From assembly GCA_021151825.1 (NCBI GenBank), contig JAGKWQ010000001.1, positions 62,001 to 126,000 of the forward strand: a stretch of DNA of 64,000 bases. The letters are read 5' to 3'. The notes under the pieces were generated by a model. That model was not told where the DNA came from. It did no database searches and was given only the letters and a program-made list of their open reading frames with translations. This DNA is from Cellvibrionaceae bacterium (GTDB taxonomy: Bacteria; Pseudomonadota; Gammaproteobacteria; Pseudomonadales; Cellvibrionaceae). The stretch's first letter is position 1, and each line of letters starts with the position of its first letter. Shown piece by piece: positions 55,039 to 64,000 of the stretch. The translations under genes and the position numbers were made by a program.

Positions 55039-55776
55039 TTACCCTTTTCGGGGTTTTATGATTTTGCAAGGCACGCCAGCGGCAATCACGCCCGCCGGAA
55101 TAGATCGGTTAACGACAGAATTAGCTCCAATAATAGAACCAGCACCTATAGTTACTCCATCCAATACCTTCACCCCCGCACCAATCCAGACACCATCCTC
55201 AATGTTGATTCCTATCGTTGAAATTCCTTGCCTAGAAATAGGAATGGAGGAGTCGTTGATATTGTGAGATGAAGCAACAATGAAACATTGCCCGGCAATT
55301 AAAACATCATTACCGATAGAAACACCGCCATTTCCATAAATAATGGTTCCCTGGCCAATAGAGGTATCAGCTCCTATATGTATGAACCCATTTGGTTCAC
55401 CGGCATTTAAGATGCAAAATGTGTTTAGTACTGACCAGGCTCCAATTTTGATAGCTTGCGGATGCGATGATATACCTTGTAATTGAGAGAACTCATCGAC
55501 AAAAACTCCCCGCTCCAAATGGATTTTACCCGGCGAACGAATCGTTACACTTTTATTAATTGAGGTAGATCGGGAAATAGAACCAAAAACCCCCACATAA
55601 AAAAGCTTCCGCAAGACTATCCCCAAAGCACCTGGAATCCAGGTAAACAACATGAAAATTATTTCTATTAATATAAATGACAGCCAACTCGCATCCTTCC
55701 CTGCAACAATACGCTTGTACTTTTGCGCAGATGACTCATGCAAGTACATTTTTTTTAAATCTATAGGGGGCGTCAT
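55039..55776 (-). CDS. Hexapeptide-repeat acyltransferase
   Basis: 245 residues. The first 75 include a hydrophobic segment (FILIEIIFMLFTWIPGALGIVL) that may hold it at the membrane. The rest is a left-handed beta-helix of hexapeptide repeats (IHIGADTSIGQGTIIYGNGGVSIGNDVLIAGQCFI, VWIGAGVKVLDGVTIGAGSIIGANSVV). The active His is probably in SSHNI. It would O-acetylate a sugar of the surface polysaccharide (WbbJ/maltose-O-acetyltransferase-like). It starts 3 bases after the radical SAM gene stop. Confidence 0.87.
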   Translation of the reverse strand: MTPPIDLKKMYLHESSAQKYKRIVAGKDASWLSFILIEIIFMLFTWIPGALGIVLRKLFYVGVFGSISRSTSINKSVTIRSPGKIHLERGVFVDEFSQLQGISSHPQAIKIGAWSVLNTFCILNAGEPNGFIHIGADTSIGQGTIIYGNGGVSIGNDVLIAGQCFIVASSHNINDSSIPISRQGISTIGINIEDGVWIGAGVKVLDGVTIGAGSIIGANSVVNRSIPAGVIAAGVPCKIIKPRKG

Positions 55777-55779
55777 AAT

Positions 55780-56898
55780 CTACTTGATATTAATAACTGG
55801 TATTGTATTTTCTGCAGGAGTATCCGCTTTTACATTTATATATGAAGGCCGAACCCCACTGAGGATGCAATCCCGACAGATAATGTTACTTTTCTCCAAC
55901 TTTTGACCCATATGCTTTTGATAAATCATTCTTCGCGAGGATTGAAAATAAGAGTTGTTCCAAATCTCTTTAAAGCTTTGTTGCTTGGCATCACCAAAAT
56001 CGTCTTTTTTAAAAAATTCATAACAACAGGGAGCAATGCCTAAATCGGCTCTAACATTCACATGAGTCCAAGGCCTTTCACAGTGGCGAAGCCGTTCCGG
56101 ATTGAGGAGTTCCGTCTTATATTTTTCACCTTCAGGAATCCAGGTCTTATCCTCCGTATATGCGGGCAATGGAGTGAATTTATCAATACCAATTGAATAG
56201 GCAAGTGACTCCGCAGCATCCACCTCATGTTCATTATGCCGAAACACAATAAATTGCCACTCCACAAATGGCTTTTTACTTTTCAGTGATCTTTTTATCT
56301 CAAGCATTTGAGTAACATTATCAAGAATTTTCTGATAATTTCCCCCAACTCGATACTGCTCGTATGTTTCCTGAGAAATTCCATCCACTGCCAGTGTAAT
56401 GTAATCAATCCCACACGAAATCATACGCTGAACATTAACTTCATTTAGTGCAGTCGCATTAGTAGAGAGCATTACATATATATTTTTTTTCTTTGCATAC
56501 TCTACTATTTTAACAATATCTTTGTTGAGCAATGGCTCGCCCCATGTGTAGAGTTGCAGCATATACACATAGTCGGCAACCGCATCAATAAGCAGAATTG
56601 CTTCTTCATAAGTCATGTGACGCTTATCACGGCCACCTGAAATACCCTTACCAGTCAAACAGAATGGACATTTTAGATTACATATATTTGTAACCTCCAA
56701 AATCATCAGGTACGGAAATGAAATAACCTCTGATACACCCCTAAAAATCTCCCAGTGACATAACAAAATATTTTTTATTTTTTTAAACGAGTTATTAAAA
56801 ATAAAAGCTTCAATGTGAGAATAAGATAACCGACTGGAAAAATACGTCCGAGACAGCCAATTCACAAAACGAAAGCTATTCTTTTTAAAGAAATTCAT
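55780..56898 (-). CDS. Radical SAM/SPASM protein
   Basis: 372 residues. The radical SAM cluster motif is CNLKCPFC (CxxxCxxC, near residue 72), with YTWGEPLLNK and ISTNATAL-like LSTNATALNEV supporting the barrel. A C-terminal SPASM region (about 275-355) has Cys residues in RHCERPWTHVNV, IAPCCYEF and IICRDCILSG for an auxiliary iron-sulfur cluster. The substrate is unknown. In polysaccharide clusters such proteins may modify a sugar or a peptide/amino acid attached to it. It overlaps the methyltransferase gene stop by 4 bases. Confidence 0.87.
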   Translation of the reverse strand: MNFFKKNSFRFVNWLSRTYFSSRLSYSHIEAFIFNNSFKKIKNILLCHWEIFRGVSEVISFPYLMILEVTNICNLKCPFCLTGKGISGGRDKRHMTYEEAILLIDAVADYVYMLQLYTWGEPLLNKDIVKIVEYAKKKNIYVMLSTNATALNEVNVQRMISCGIDYITLAVDGISQETYEQYRVGGNYQKILDNVTQMLEIKRSLKSKKPFVEWQFIVFRHNEHEVDAAESLAYSIGIDKFTPLPAYTEDKTWIPEGEKYKTELLNPERLRHCERPWTHVNVRADLGIAPCCYEFFKKDDFGDAKQQSFKEIWNNSYFQSSRRMIYQKHMGQKLEKSNIICRDCILSGVRPSYINVKADTPAENTIPVINIK

Positions 56899-57644
56899 AC
56901 CTTTTTCCTAATGAGAAAAATAAAAGAAGGTAAAAACGGATAAATGACTTTCAATAAACCAACCGGCAACCGAGCTGTAATACCCGATGGCTTAATCATA
57001 TCTTGGGCGCAATAGCGTACAGGGTCCTTAATGATTTTTAATGTGTAGTCATCCACAGAGAAATTTTTAATCATATTGCGAATACCCCAGTAGGTCCGGA
57101 GTTGTTCATAATAAAAATCCCCCTTTCCGCACACTCGCATATATCTATGCGCAAGCCATTTAGGCAGCCAGGACAAGAAAGGCAATTTAAAATGTGGCTC
57201 TATAACAACTAAGCGCGAGGCTGCCCCCAAGTAGCACACACCATCTGGCCTGAGAACACGAGCAATTTCAGAAAATAACTTACTTACATTTGGTACATGT
57301 TCGTACACATGATTACAAATAATTAGTTCAACCGACTCGTCAGGAAGAGGAATATCATCGGAATTAATTAATAAATACTCCACATTTGCAAAAACAGAGT
57401 TTTCCTTCGCAAAATCAATTGCAGTGGAATCAATATCAATGCCAACGATTCGGTGAAAGTATTGGGCCAACCCTTCGCAAAAAAAACCGCCAGAGCATCC
57501 CAGATCAAGAGCTATACCCTCGGGGCGATCCAAAAGCCCGGCATCCTGAAGTACAGCCAGCATTTTATTTACTTTTGGGGACTTATGATTTCTATCTAAA
57601 AGTATAGGTGTAATCATGGACAGATCATGCTGCAGTTCATTCAT
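56895..57644 (-). CDS. Class I SAM-dependent methyltransferase
   Basis: 249 residues. It has the SAM site ALDLGCSGGFFCEGLAQYF and VGIDIDSTAIDFAKENS, then LIICNHVYEHVPNVSKLFSEIARVLRPDGVCYLGAASR, typical of the Methyltransf_11 type. It ends in a hydrophobic segment (LLKVIYPFLPSFIFLI) that may touch the membrane. It probably methylates a sugar or lipid-linked intermediate. It directly abuts the asparagine synthase gene (stop 57645). Confidence 0.85.
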   Translation of the reverse strand: MNELQHDLSMITPILLDRNHKSPKVNKMLAVLQDAGLLDRPEGIALDLGCSGGFFCEGLAQYFHRIVGIDIDSTAIDFAKENSVFANVEYLLINSDDIPLPDESVELIICNHVYEHVPNVSKLFSEIARVLRPDGVCYLGAASRLVVIEPHFKLPFLSWLPKWLAHRYMRVCGKGDFYYEQLRTYWGIRNMIKNFSVDDYTLKIIKDPVRYCAQDMIKPSGITARLPVGLLKVIYPFLPSFIFLIRKKV

Positions 57645-59495
57645 TTATACGGCCTCATAAACTAACCATAAATAAAATATCACTATAATCCATAACCGAT
57701 GACTATGGTCTGATGTTCCAGATTTATGCTCATCCTGTAACTGCTTAATATACGCCCTATTAACATAAGGATCCAAACTGGCATCATTTATAGCTACGTC
57801 CAGGATCGGTGCCAGCTCGCCTGCCAACCAGTGATGCAGAGGAGGGGCAAAACCATGTTTTATACCTTTGTACACCTCGGGCAAAACATCGTTCTTAAAT
57901 GCTTCACGCAATACCTTCTTTTGCTGACACAATGAAATCTTATAACCATCCGGAAGAAACAACATTTCTTCTACAAGACGATGATCAAGAAACGGGGTGC
58001 GCACCTCCAAACCAAAATGCATACTGATACGATCAGTTTTAAGGAGAATATCGTTAGGTAAATAATCATTCACGTCCGAAAGCTGGTGCATCAGCAGACT
58101 GGAGCTGTAGTTTTGTTTACGGTGTAAAACATCGCTCTTTCTATCTACGTAACCAGATCCAGCTTTGAGTAAAGAAATACTTTCCTGATTGAACATCTTG
58201 GGGCGAAAATCATTTGGAAATGACTTGCGGTTAAGTAGATATTCATTCAGTAGAAAAATTCTCTTTTTCAAACTTTTTGAAAAATATTCGCGTTCATTGC
58301 CAGTAACAGCAGCAATCTTGCCAAACAAAAAGGAAAATGGCTGCTTGTGCAAAACGGAGGGCAAATATTTTCCAGCATAGTAACGCCGATACCCGCCAAA
58401 TATCTCATCTGCACCATCCCCGGATAATGCAACTGTAACCGTTTTGGATGCTGCCTCACATAAATCCCACATAGGAACCATTGCCGGGTCCGCAAATGGT
58501 TCACCGATAACATGCAAAATATTGATTATTTTCGCCACCAAACAAGCATCGCTACCATTAACGCGAATCTGATGATGGAGGGTGCCGTAAAATTGACTCG
58601 CTTTTTTTGCCTGCTGCGATTCATCGTAGGATTTCTGATCAAAGCCGACACAAAAACTGCTGACATTTTTTAATTGCTTGGTGGCTATACTCGCCAATAT
58701 TGAGGAATCCAACCCCCCACTTAAAAATAAACCGACAGGCACATCGCTCCGTAATCTTATTCGCACAGAATCTTCAACTAAAAACTTTATTTTTTCCGCC
58801 ACACTATTTTTATCTGCAGTAGAAGATGTAGCTTCTGGCTTCCAATAGCGAGAGCTTACCAGACCATTGCGCAACGAGAATTTTAGATAGCATCCCGGGC
58901 TAAGCCGCTTAATGTCTGAATAGATAGAGTCATCACTAATATACTGATGCATTAAAAATTCATGGGCAGCCAATAAACATATTGATTTTTTAATTCCGGA
59001 AAATTTTTTTATCGCAGAAACGGTTGACGCAAAGAAAAACCCATCATTGTTTAATGCATAGTAAAATGGTTTTTCCCCGATCCTATCTCTCGCCGCAAAC
59101 AAACATTGCTCGACATTATCCCAAATCAAAAATGCAAACATTCCATTGAAAAGGTTAAGGCATTTTTCCCCGAGCAAAATATACAGCTCCAAAATCACAG
59201 AAGTATCATTCACATGCTCAAGAACAACACCATGACTTAATAAAACCGTGTTTAACTCCAGATAATTATAAATTTCGCCATTGTAGGCAATAACAAATCT
59301 CCTACATCTTGATTCTAATGGTTGCAAGTTCGCAGCCAAATCAATGACTGCCAAACGCCTGTGGCCAATTGCCACATTTTCACGCAAATAAGAACCTGAA
59401 GCGTTAGGTCCTCGATCAGCCAAAAATTCCAATGCCGAATTAAACTCATTAACATCAATATCAGCTGCGGATATACGTCCAATTATTCCGCACAT
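57645..59495 (-). CDS. Asparagine synthase (glutamine-hydrolysing) family, AsnB-like
   Basis: 616 residues. The N-terminal glutaminase begins MCGIIGRI with Cys2 as nucleophile, and has IGHRRLAVIDL, YNGEIYNYLEL and LADRGPNASG. The C-terminal synthase has the PP-loop FLSGGLDSSILASI (near 258), LSGDGADEIFGGYRRYY and RTPFLDHRLVEE. In polysaccharide clusters this type often amidates a sugar acid or amino-acid substituent rather than making free asparagine. I chose ATG 59495 because Cys2 must follow the Met; the frame continues 18 codons upstream into the glycosyltransferase gene. The gap to that gene is 2 bases. Confidence 0.92.
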   Translation of the reverse strand: MCGIIGRISAADIDVNEFNSALEFLADRGPNASGSYLRENVAIGHRRLAVIDLAANLQPLESRCRRFVIAYNGEIYNYLELNTVLLSHGVVLEHVNDTSVILELYILLGEKCLNLFNGMFAFLIWDNVEQCLFAARDRIGEKPFYYALNNDGFFFASTVSAIKKFSGIKKSICLLAAHEFLMHQYISDDSIYSDIKRLSPGCYLKFSLRNGLVSSRYWKPEATSSTADKNSVAEKIKFLVEDSVRIRLRSDVPVGLFLSGGLDSSILASIATKQLKNVSSFCVGFDQKSYDESQQAKKASQFYGTLHHQIRVNGSDACLVAKIINILHVIGEPFADPAMVPMWDLCEAASKTVTVALSGDGADEIFGGYRRYYAGKYLPSVLHKQPFSFLFGKIAAVTGNEREYFSKSLKKRIFLLNEYLLNRKSFPNDFRPKMFNQESISLLKAGSGYVDRKSDVLHRKQNYSSSLLMHQLSDVNDYLPNDILLKTDRISMHFGLEVRTPFLDHRLVEEMLFLPDGYKISLCQQKKVLREAFKNDVLPEVYKGIKHGFAPPLHHWLAGELAPILDVAINDASLDPYVNRAYIKQLQDEHKSGTSDHSHRLWIIVIFYLWLVYEAV

Positions 59496-59497
59496 AT

Positions 59498-60676
59498 TCA
59501 AACACACACCCGAGTAAAGACATTCAAATATTTGCTCGCAGAATCGCACCAGTACCCAACCTCGGCACTTGCCATCGCCATCGCCTCAATAGCCTTGCCT
59601 TTATAACGGCTGAAATCACTACAAACATGCTCTAAGACTTGTACAAAATCCTCTCTGTTCTCTGAATCATATAAAAGACCAAAACGTCCCTCTAAAAGCA
59701 GCTCGTTTACACCTGAAATTCGCGGTGCGACAACCAGCAATCCGGCGGCCATGGCTTCCATAACGACATTAGGTTTACCTTCAGATAAACTAGAAAAAAG
59801 TAGCACATCTGAATTAGCAAATACTTGTGCGATTGCATTATGATCAAGCGCACCACAAAACTTCACTTTTTCAGAAATTTTTAATTCTTGCGCAAGCTGA
59901 CTCAACATATCTTGTTCTGGACCCTCACCAACAATCATCAGTGACCATGCTATCGACCCAGGTAGAGAAGCGAGTCCGTGCAAAAGAAATTTATTATTTT
60001 TTCTGGGAATTAAATTACCGACAGAGACAAACCTGATAGCGGCATGTTGTTCAGTGTAACATCTAGCGTGTCCAACTTTAAAAAACACCTCAGCAACCCC
60101 ATTGCCAATATAAGATAATTTTTTCGCACAATTATAATTATCCTCAAGCCAAGACTGCATATCTTTGCTAACTACAATAACATGCGAAGACAACTTAATA
60201 AGCATCCCCATTAATACATAATTTAATTTACTGGTCATTGCTCGCGCTACATCGTCGCCTCGGAGAGTGACAACAAGCTTCTTGCCAAGCAAGACAAATG
60301 GCAGCGCCAAAAAACCGGAAAACGACCAATTCGCATGAATAATATCAACACCAGTAACTACTTTTCGCAGGAGGTTGGCAAACATTGAAAGCATCATAGT
60401 ACAGAGAAAAATTCTCGCAAGTATAGGCCTCTTACGAACTGCTACTGGCACCCCCCCTGGAGCATGAGCCAAAGTTTCATGCCTCGCAAAAGCATAACGA
60501 CACGAGGTAATCATTTCATTCCCCATTTGTAAAAAATTGCCACTACCGCGAAACGAAGGAACCAAAACCATAACTTCAGCTCTTCGCGAGATAGCACCAA
60601 GCAACTGCCCAACAAAAACCCCGCTTGCGGCATTTTGCTCGTGAGGATACGAGGTTGTGAGAGATATGATTTTCAC
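59498..60676 (-). CDS. GT4-family glycosyltransferase
   Basis: 392 residues, GT-B fold. It has the N-terminal ISLTTSYPHEQNAASGVFVGQLL with a donor-side Gly loop, and FVSVGNLIPRKNNKFLLHGLA. The GT4 EX7E motif is SLSEGKPNVVMEAMAAGLLVVAP (near 295), and it ends in a helical tail. It would add a sugar from a nucleotide donor to the growing polysaccharide on the cytoplasmic side. Gene start touches the stop of the methyltransferase gene (60677). Confidence 0.9.
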   Translation of the reverse strand: MKIISLTTSYPHEQNAASGVFVGQLLGAISRRAEVMVLVPSFRGSGNFLQMGNEMITSCRYAFARHETLAHAPGGVPVAVRKRPILARIFLCTMMLSMFANLLRKVVTGVDIIHANWSFSGFLALPFVLLGKKLVVTLRGDDVARAMTSKLNYVLMGMLIKLSSHVIVVSKDMQSWLEDNYNCAKKLSYIGNGVAEVFFKVGHARCYTEQHAAIRFVSVGNLIPRKNNKFLLHGLASLPGSIAWSLMIVGEGPEQDMLSQLAQELKISEKVKFCGALDHNAIAQVFANSDVLLFSSLSEGKPNVVMEAMAAGLLVVAPRISGVNELLLEGRFGLLYDSENREDFVQVLEHVCSDFSRYKGKAIEAMAMASAEVGYWCDSASKYLNVFTRVCV

Positions 60677-61402
60677 TTAACGCTTCCTGGCCCTTATGAA
60701 TCGTCCAAGATACAACTGCTGCACATCTGGCAGAGCCAAATTAAATATGAATGCCAGCAGATTCAATAACAAGCACAGTGCCGCTACAGGAGGAACAAAA
60801 ATCGCAACAAAAATACCAATACGTTTTTCAAACTCAACCAACAACATTAATAAATAAAGATTGAACAACATAAAAACGGTTTCAATCGCAGCCCCCATTT
60901 TCACATCGTCTATAATTTCAAGTGAATACTTATCAAGGTAATTATTTAGACCATAGCGGGAAAAGCGCTGAAAATCGAATGGCGCATCATGTTCTGGATA
61001 TAAAAACGGAACAGATAAATAAGCTTCTCCATTTTTACTTAAAACCCTCTCCACTTCCTCAAGCACTTGTTCGAAATCATTAATATGCTCAAGCACTTCA
61101 AATAGGAAAACACAATCAAAAGAACCATTAGCAAAAGGCAATTTTCGAGCATCAAGATAAACAGTAGGCGAACTTTTGTATCTTATTGACACAACCGGGT
61201 AATCAGAGCAATACAATTGATTAGAGGGCTGGATATATTTCGCTATATCAGAATTTCCTGAACCGATATCCAATATTTTTTTATTCTCTATAGTTCCTAA
61301 TGATTTAAATTTTTTCAAATGACCTTTGTTAGCCAGCCACTGAGGATGGAAGGGGGAAAAATAAAATAATTTAGAAACCCGCTGCAGCAATCCAGTTAAC
61401 AT
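60677..61402 (-). CDS. SAM-dependent methyltransferase with C-terminal TM helices
   Basis: 241 residues. SAM site KKILDIGSGNSDIAKYI, then CDYPVV, FDCVFLFEVLEHINDFEQVLEEVERVL and YLSVPFLYPEHDAPFDFQRFSRYG. After about residue 170 come two or three hydrophobic helices (FMLFNLYLLMLLVEF, IFVAIFVPPVAALCLLLNLLAFIFNLAL). That suggests a membrane-linked substrate, such as a lipid-linked sugar. It lies 7 bases after the GT2 gene stop. Confidence 0.85.
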   Translation of the reverse strand: MLTGLLQRVSKLFYFSPFHPQWLANKGHLKKFKSLGTIENKKILDIGSGNSDIAKYIQPSNQLYCSDYPVVSIRYKSSPTVYLDARKLPFANGSFDCVFLFEVLEHINDFEQVLEEVERVLSKNGEAYLSVPFLYPEHDAPFDFQRFSRYGLNNYLDKYSLEIIDDVKMGAAIETVFMLFNLYLLMLLVEFEKRIGIFVAIFVPPVAALCLLLNLLAFIFNLALPDVQQLYLGRFIRARKR

Positions 61403-61409
61403 AAGTGTC

Positions 61410-62264
61410 CTAGTCTTTCTTATACATCAAATTAGTAATTTGTTCAGATACAAGCCCAATTAAAAAAATCAAAATAGATGTAGAGAACATTAGTGCACTC
61501 ATGTTTGTAAAGCGCCCGGTTTCTAAAAATGTATAAATATAGAGAAAAAGCCCCGTCAAAAAAAAGCTGACGCTAATCGGCATAAAAATTTTTAAAGGGG
61601 AGTAAAGGGTTCCAATTTTGAAAATAATCAACAAAAATCTAATTCCGTCGCGCATAACATTAATATGACTGGCAGTACCTTCTATTCTATTCTTAACATC
61701 AAGAGGAACATAAGCAACGGAATAGCCAGCCCGAAAAAAACTCATCGTAATTGTCGTCGGATATGAAAACTTATTCGGCAATAAATGAATGAACTCTCGA
61801 AACCTATCAACCTTTAACGCCCGAAAACCGGAAGTCAAATCATCAATTTTTCTGCCCACAACCCACCCGGCAAACCAATTGTAAAACCTATTGGCTATAG
61901 AACGATGAATACCTGCTTGCGCGCGACCTGATCTTGCCCCAACAGCCAAATCATAACCCTGATTAATAACCGTCAGTAATTTTTCGATATCTTCCGGGTC
62001 ATGTTGCCCATCAGCATCCATACAAACCACAACGTCCCCGGTAATTACGCGAAGACCAGTTTTTATTGCCGCACCATTACCTTTGCTATAAGGATGCCTG
62101 ATGACATTGACCCCCATATCTTCGGCAACATGTGTGGTGTAATCTGTTGATGCGTCATCAACAATTACCACCTCAGCATTTGGATATAAAGAGCAAATTC
62201 TAGGTAAAATCGCTCCTAATCCTTTTTCTTCGTTTTTTGCAGGTATTATTATAGATAATTTCAT
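61410..62264 (-). CDS. GT2-family glycosyltransferase with C-terminal TM helices
   Basis: 284 residues. It has the GT-A fold of the polyprenyl-phosphate mannosyl/glucosyl transferase type: LSIIIPAKNEEKGLGAILPRI, VIVDDASTDYTTHVAEDMGV, the DXD-like VVCMDADGQHDPEDIEKLL and VGARSGRAQAG. Two TM helices (about 213-265) follow. It would load an undecaprenyl-phosphate sugar that a GT-C enzyme can use; the next upstream gene product is such a candidate. Its start overlaps that gene's stop by 4 bases. Confidence 0.9.
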   Translation of the reverse strand: MKLSIIIPAKNEEKGLGAILPRICSLYPNAEVVIVDDASTDYTTHVAEDMGVNVIRHPYSKGNGAAIKTGLRVITGDVVVCMDADGQHDPEDIEKLLTVINQGYDLAVGARSGRAQAGIHRSIANRFYNWFAGWVVGRKIDDLTSGFRALKVDRFREFIHLLPNKFSYPTTITMSFFRAGYSVAYVPLDVKNRIEGTASHINVMRDGIRFLLIIFKIGTLYSPLKIFMPISVSFFLTGLFLYIYTFLETGRFTNMSALMFSTSILIFLIGLVSEQITNLMYKKD

Positions 62265-64000
62265 TGCGCCTCCCCAGAAGAACGCCCGCCTGTTTCGAGA
62301 GAATCTCTTGCCATTCTCAGCACTTTATCCATTTTTTCAAACTCCGCGTTATATATAGATCTGGATCTAATCAATGAAGAATCTGGTTGAGCATCATAAA
62401 TTTGACGCGCGCGATCAAGCATTATTAAAGCCTCGCCAGGCCGTGCAGCGTTCCCCATATCTGCAACCATACTTAATGCAGCATCAGTTTCCGAATATAA
62501 ATTCATAGCTTCAAGATAACTTGCTAATGCATTATCAAATTGCTGCAACCTCAAATAAAGCATACCGTTTAAGTAATGATATAGGCGATTAAAAATTGGC
62601 AACTCACTATAATGGCCATTTTGCTTAACTGTTTTAATCAAAACCAATGCATATCCAGCATATTCATCACTTTCTTTTGCCACAATTTTTTCTACCAAAT
62701 TCCTAAGCCCTTTCACAGCTTGCGCATCAAACGGTTGCGATCTCATTCGATCACCAGCTATCAAGAAGTCATTCTCATTCGCCACATTTGCATACACTTT
62801 TACTAACAATGTGTTAATAGTTAACAAACTACTATTCTGAAATTTATTATCGGCATCCTCTAGATATTTTATAGATTCATCTACCCGATCCATTTGCAGG
62901 AGCAGCGTGCCAACCCGGTTTTGCGCCCTAGCAGAGTCCGGATTCATTGCAGCCCAATAAATTTCCAATCGATCTGTACTGGACCATAACCGGCTTCGCT
63001 CAATAGTGAGGAAACCAATAAGAAGTAATATTAAAAAGGTACAGAAAAATGCTAAACGAAAATCGATAAGCTTAAATAAGGCAACCATTCCTGCAGCGAT
63101 GGGAAGAAACAAAAAGGCAGCGGGCGCATAATTTCTATGCTCAAAATATAATTCCAAGTTCAACCACGTAGACTCCAATAGATGCCCACTCAAAAAAAAT
63201 AAAATCGATAGGCTGAATAACGGAAATCTATAGCGAAAAACAACACACGAGCTAACCAATAAAAACATTCCGGCAATTGATGTGAAAGTTGTAACTGGAT
63301 GAAACAAGCTTTTTGAGACCACATAGCCATCCTGAAACAATCCTCGCCCCTCTATCTTGGGTATAAATAAGTTAAACAAATATTCCCACATAATTCTAAA
63401 CTGAGACATGATTCTCTCAATCTGGCTGAATGGCCTTCCTGTCATATTTTCTGATGTAAAATCAACCTTACTCAGCAAGTATATAATTAGAATTAATGTC
63501 GGCCCCCAGAGAAATATACTAATCCACCAGAAATTCAACTTTGCTAATTTAGGTGATATGCAAAATTCAATGACCAACACCCCAACCGGCAATAGAATGC
63601 CATTCTCCTTGCAGAGCGAAGACAATAATGTACACACAACCAGACTTATCGACATCCATAAATAACCTGCCAAAGGTCGATTTTTTTCCAGCATAAGACG
63701 CCCATAAAAATATCCGACCAGCCCAATAAACATGAACATTGCGGCTAGTTGCGCCATTCGCTGAACGATATAAAGAGTTGTGGATGCCATATAAGGATGA
63801 AGCATCCAAAGCGCACAGCTAATTAGAGAAATCCATACTGCCTGCTCTTCATCTTTTTTCAGTAGCCGCATAAGCAGCAGCGATGCCCAAGCCAGGAGCA
63901 AACCAACCAAAAGGTGAATTTTTAAATTCGTAGCTTTAAACCAAGCCCCATAGCTGGGCCAGGTATTATCATCCAGCAAAAAAGTAGCCAAGGCTAATGG
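62261..64000 (-). CDS. GT-C-like membrane glycosyltransferase with TPR tail (partial)
   Basis: At least 579 residues, cut by the window end. The frame reads PLALATFLLDDN up to the edge, so the true start lies outside. About ten TM helices (to about residue 330) carry family motifs such as LHPYMASTTLYIVQRMAQLAAMF and SSLCKENGILLPVGVLVIEF, as in Wzy/PMT-like proteins with TPR domains. A C-terminal helical-repeat part (about 345-560, AQNRVGTLLLQMDRVDESIKYLEDA, FDNALASYLEAMNLYSETDAALS) looks like TPRs. It may transfer sugars from polyprenyl-phosphate donors made by the next gene product in the periplasm. Confidence 0.8.
   Translation of the reverse strand, partial: PLALATFLLDDNTWPSYGAWFKATNLKIHLLVGLLLAWASLLLMRLLKKDEEQAVWISLISCALWMLHPYMASTTLYIVQRMAQLAAMFMFIGLVGYFYGRLMLEKNRPLAGYLWMSISLVVCTLLSSLCKENGILLPVGVLVIEFCISPKLAKLNFWWISIFLWGPTLILIIYLLSKVDFTSENMTGRPFSQIERIMSQFRIMWEYLFNLFIPKIEGRGLFQDGYVVSKSLFHPVTTFTSIAGMFLLVSSCVVFRYRFPLFSLSILFFLSGHLLESTWLNLELYFEHRNYAPAAFLFLPIAAGMVALFKLIDFRLAFFCTFLILLLIGFLTIERSRLWSSTDRLEIYWAAMNPDSARAQNRVGTLLLQMDRVDESIKYLEDADNKFQNSSLLTINTLLVKVYANVANENDFLIAGDRMRSQPFDAQAVKGLRNLVEKIVAKESDEYAGYALVLIKTVKQNGHYSELPIFNRLYHYLNGMLYLRLQQFDNALASYLEAMNLYSETDAALSMVADMGNAARPGEALIMLDRARQIYDAQPDSSLIRSRSIYNAEFEKMDKVLRMARDSLETGGRSSGEAQ

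Noticed and set aside
1..64000. Defence system, prophage, integron or toxin-antitoxin module
   Set aside because: No helicase, nuclease, integrase, transposase or toxin family was recognised among the supported genes, and no tRNA-type attachment site was seen.

Overview
The window looks like chromosomal DNA from a saprophytic, plant-cell-wall-degrading gammaproteobacterium of the Cellvibrionaceae, most like Cellvibrio. This inference rests on gene content: a xyloglucan utilisation locus with the gene set of the Cellvibrio japonicus one (alpha-xylosidase GH31 with inserted PA14, beta-galactosidase GH35, TonB-dependent receptor, alpha-L-fucosidase GH95), serine-rich-linker lipoprotein glycosidases, and DUF1631/PilZ proteins. 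No tRNA, rRNA, CRISPR array, prophage or insertion sequence was recognised.

Layout. 1-3.8 kb: the tail of an unidentified gene, a chemoreceptor, and a membrane-anchored PstS-like/OmpA fusion. 4-15 kb (minus strand): a GH3 glycosidase fused to an SGNH esterase, then a complete non-phosphorylating L-fucose pathway (FAH-family hydrolase, SDR dehydrogenase, two-part UxaA-type dehydratase, aldo/keto reductase, IclR regulator, lactonase, FucP symporter). 15.2-20.8 kb (plus strand): L-lactate dehydrogenase, a membrane-tethered AraC regulator, a GH5 lipoprotein and a GH39 enzyme. 20.8-24.1 kb: an orphan periplasmic binding protein, a lytic transglycosylase, a Rho-binding antiterminator and an SRPBCC protein. 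24.3-36.4 kb (minus strand): the xyloglucan locus xyl31A-bgl35A-TBDR-afc95A plus a flavin-dependent tryptophan-halogenase-like gene. 36.6-41.5 kb: a NIT-like helical protein, phospholipase A1, and a PilZ/DUF1631 pair. 42.0-50.3 kb: a guanidine-I riboswitch followed by an ABC transporter, the two carboxyguanidine-deiminase-type subunits and a urea/guanidine carboxylase. 50.4-54.1 kb: a second DUF1631 protein and nadC. 54.1-64.0 kb (minus strand): a tightly packed, visibly A+T-richer surface-polysaccharide cluster that runs off the window end.

How the genes work together. The xyloglucan locus would import and strip side chains from xyloglucan oligosaccharides, releasing xylose, galactose and L-fucose. 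The L-fucose cluster would take L-fucose through fuconolactone, fuconate, 2-keto-3-deoxyfuconate and 2,4-diketo-3-deoxyfuconate to pyruvate plus L-lactate. The lldD gene, divergent from fucP, would then oxidise the L-lactate. The window therefore appears to encode a route from fucosylated xyloglucan to central metabolites. The second coherent system is guanidine assimilation under a guanidine riboswitch. It lacks the allophanate hydrolase that normally closes the pathway.

Unexplained structure worth attention: two families of dispersed intergenic palindromes (three copies of a REP-like GTAGCCyG element with compensatory stem changes, and three loci of a larger inverted repeat, one with perfect 33-bp arms), two DUF1631 paralogues flanking the guanidine operon, and the halogenase in the xyloglucan locus. 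I see no clear evidence of an entirely new system. The strongest leads are in the findings.
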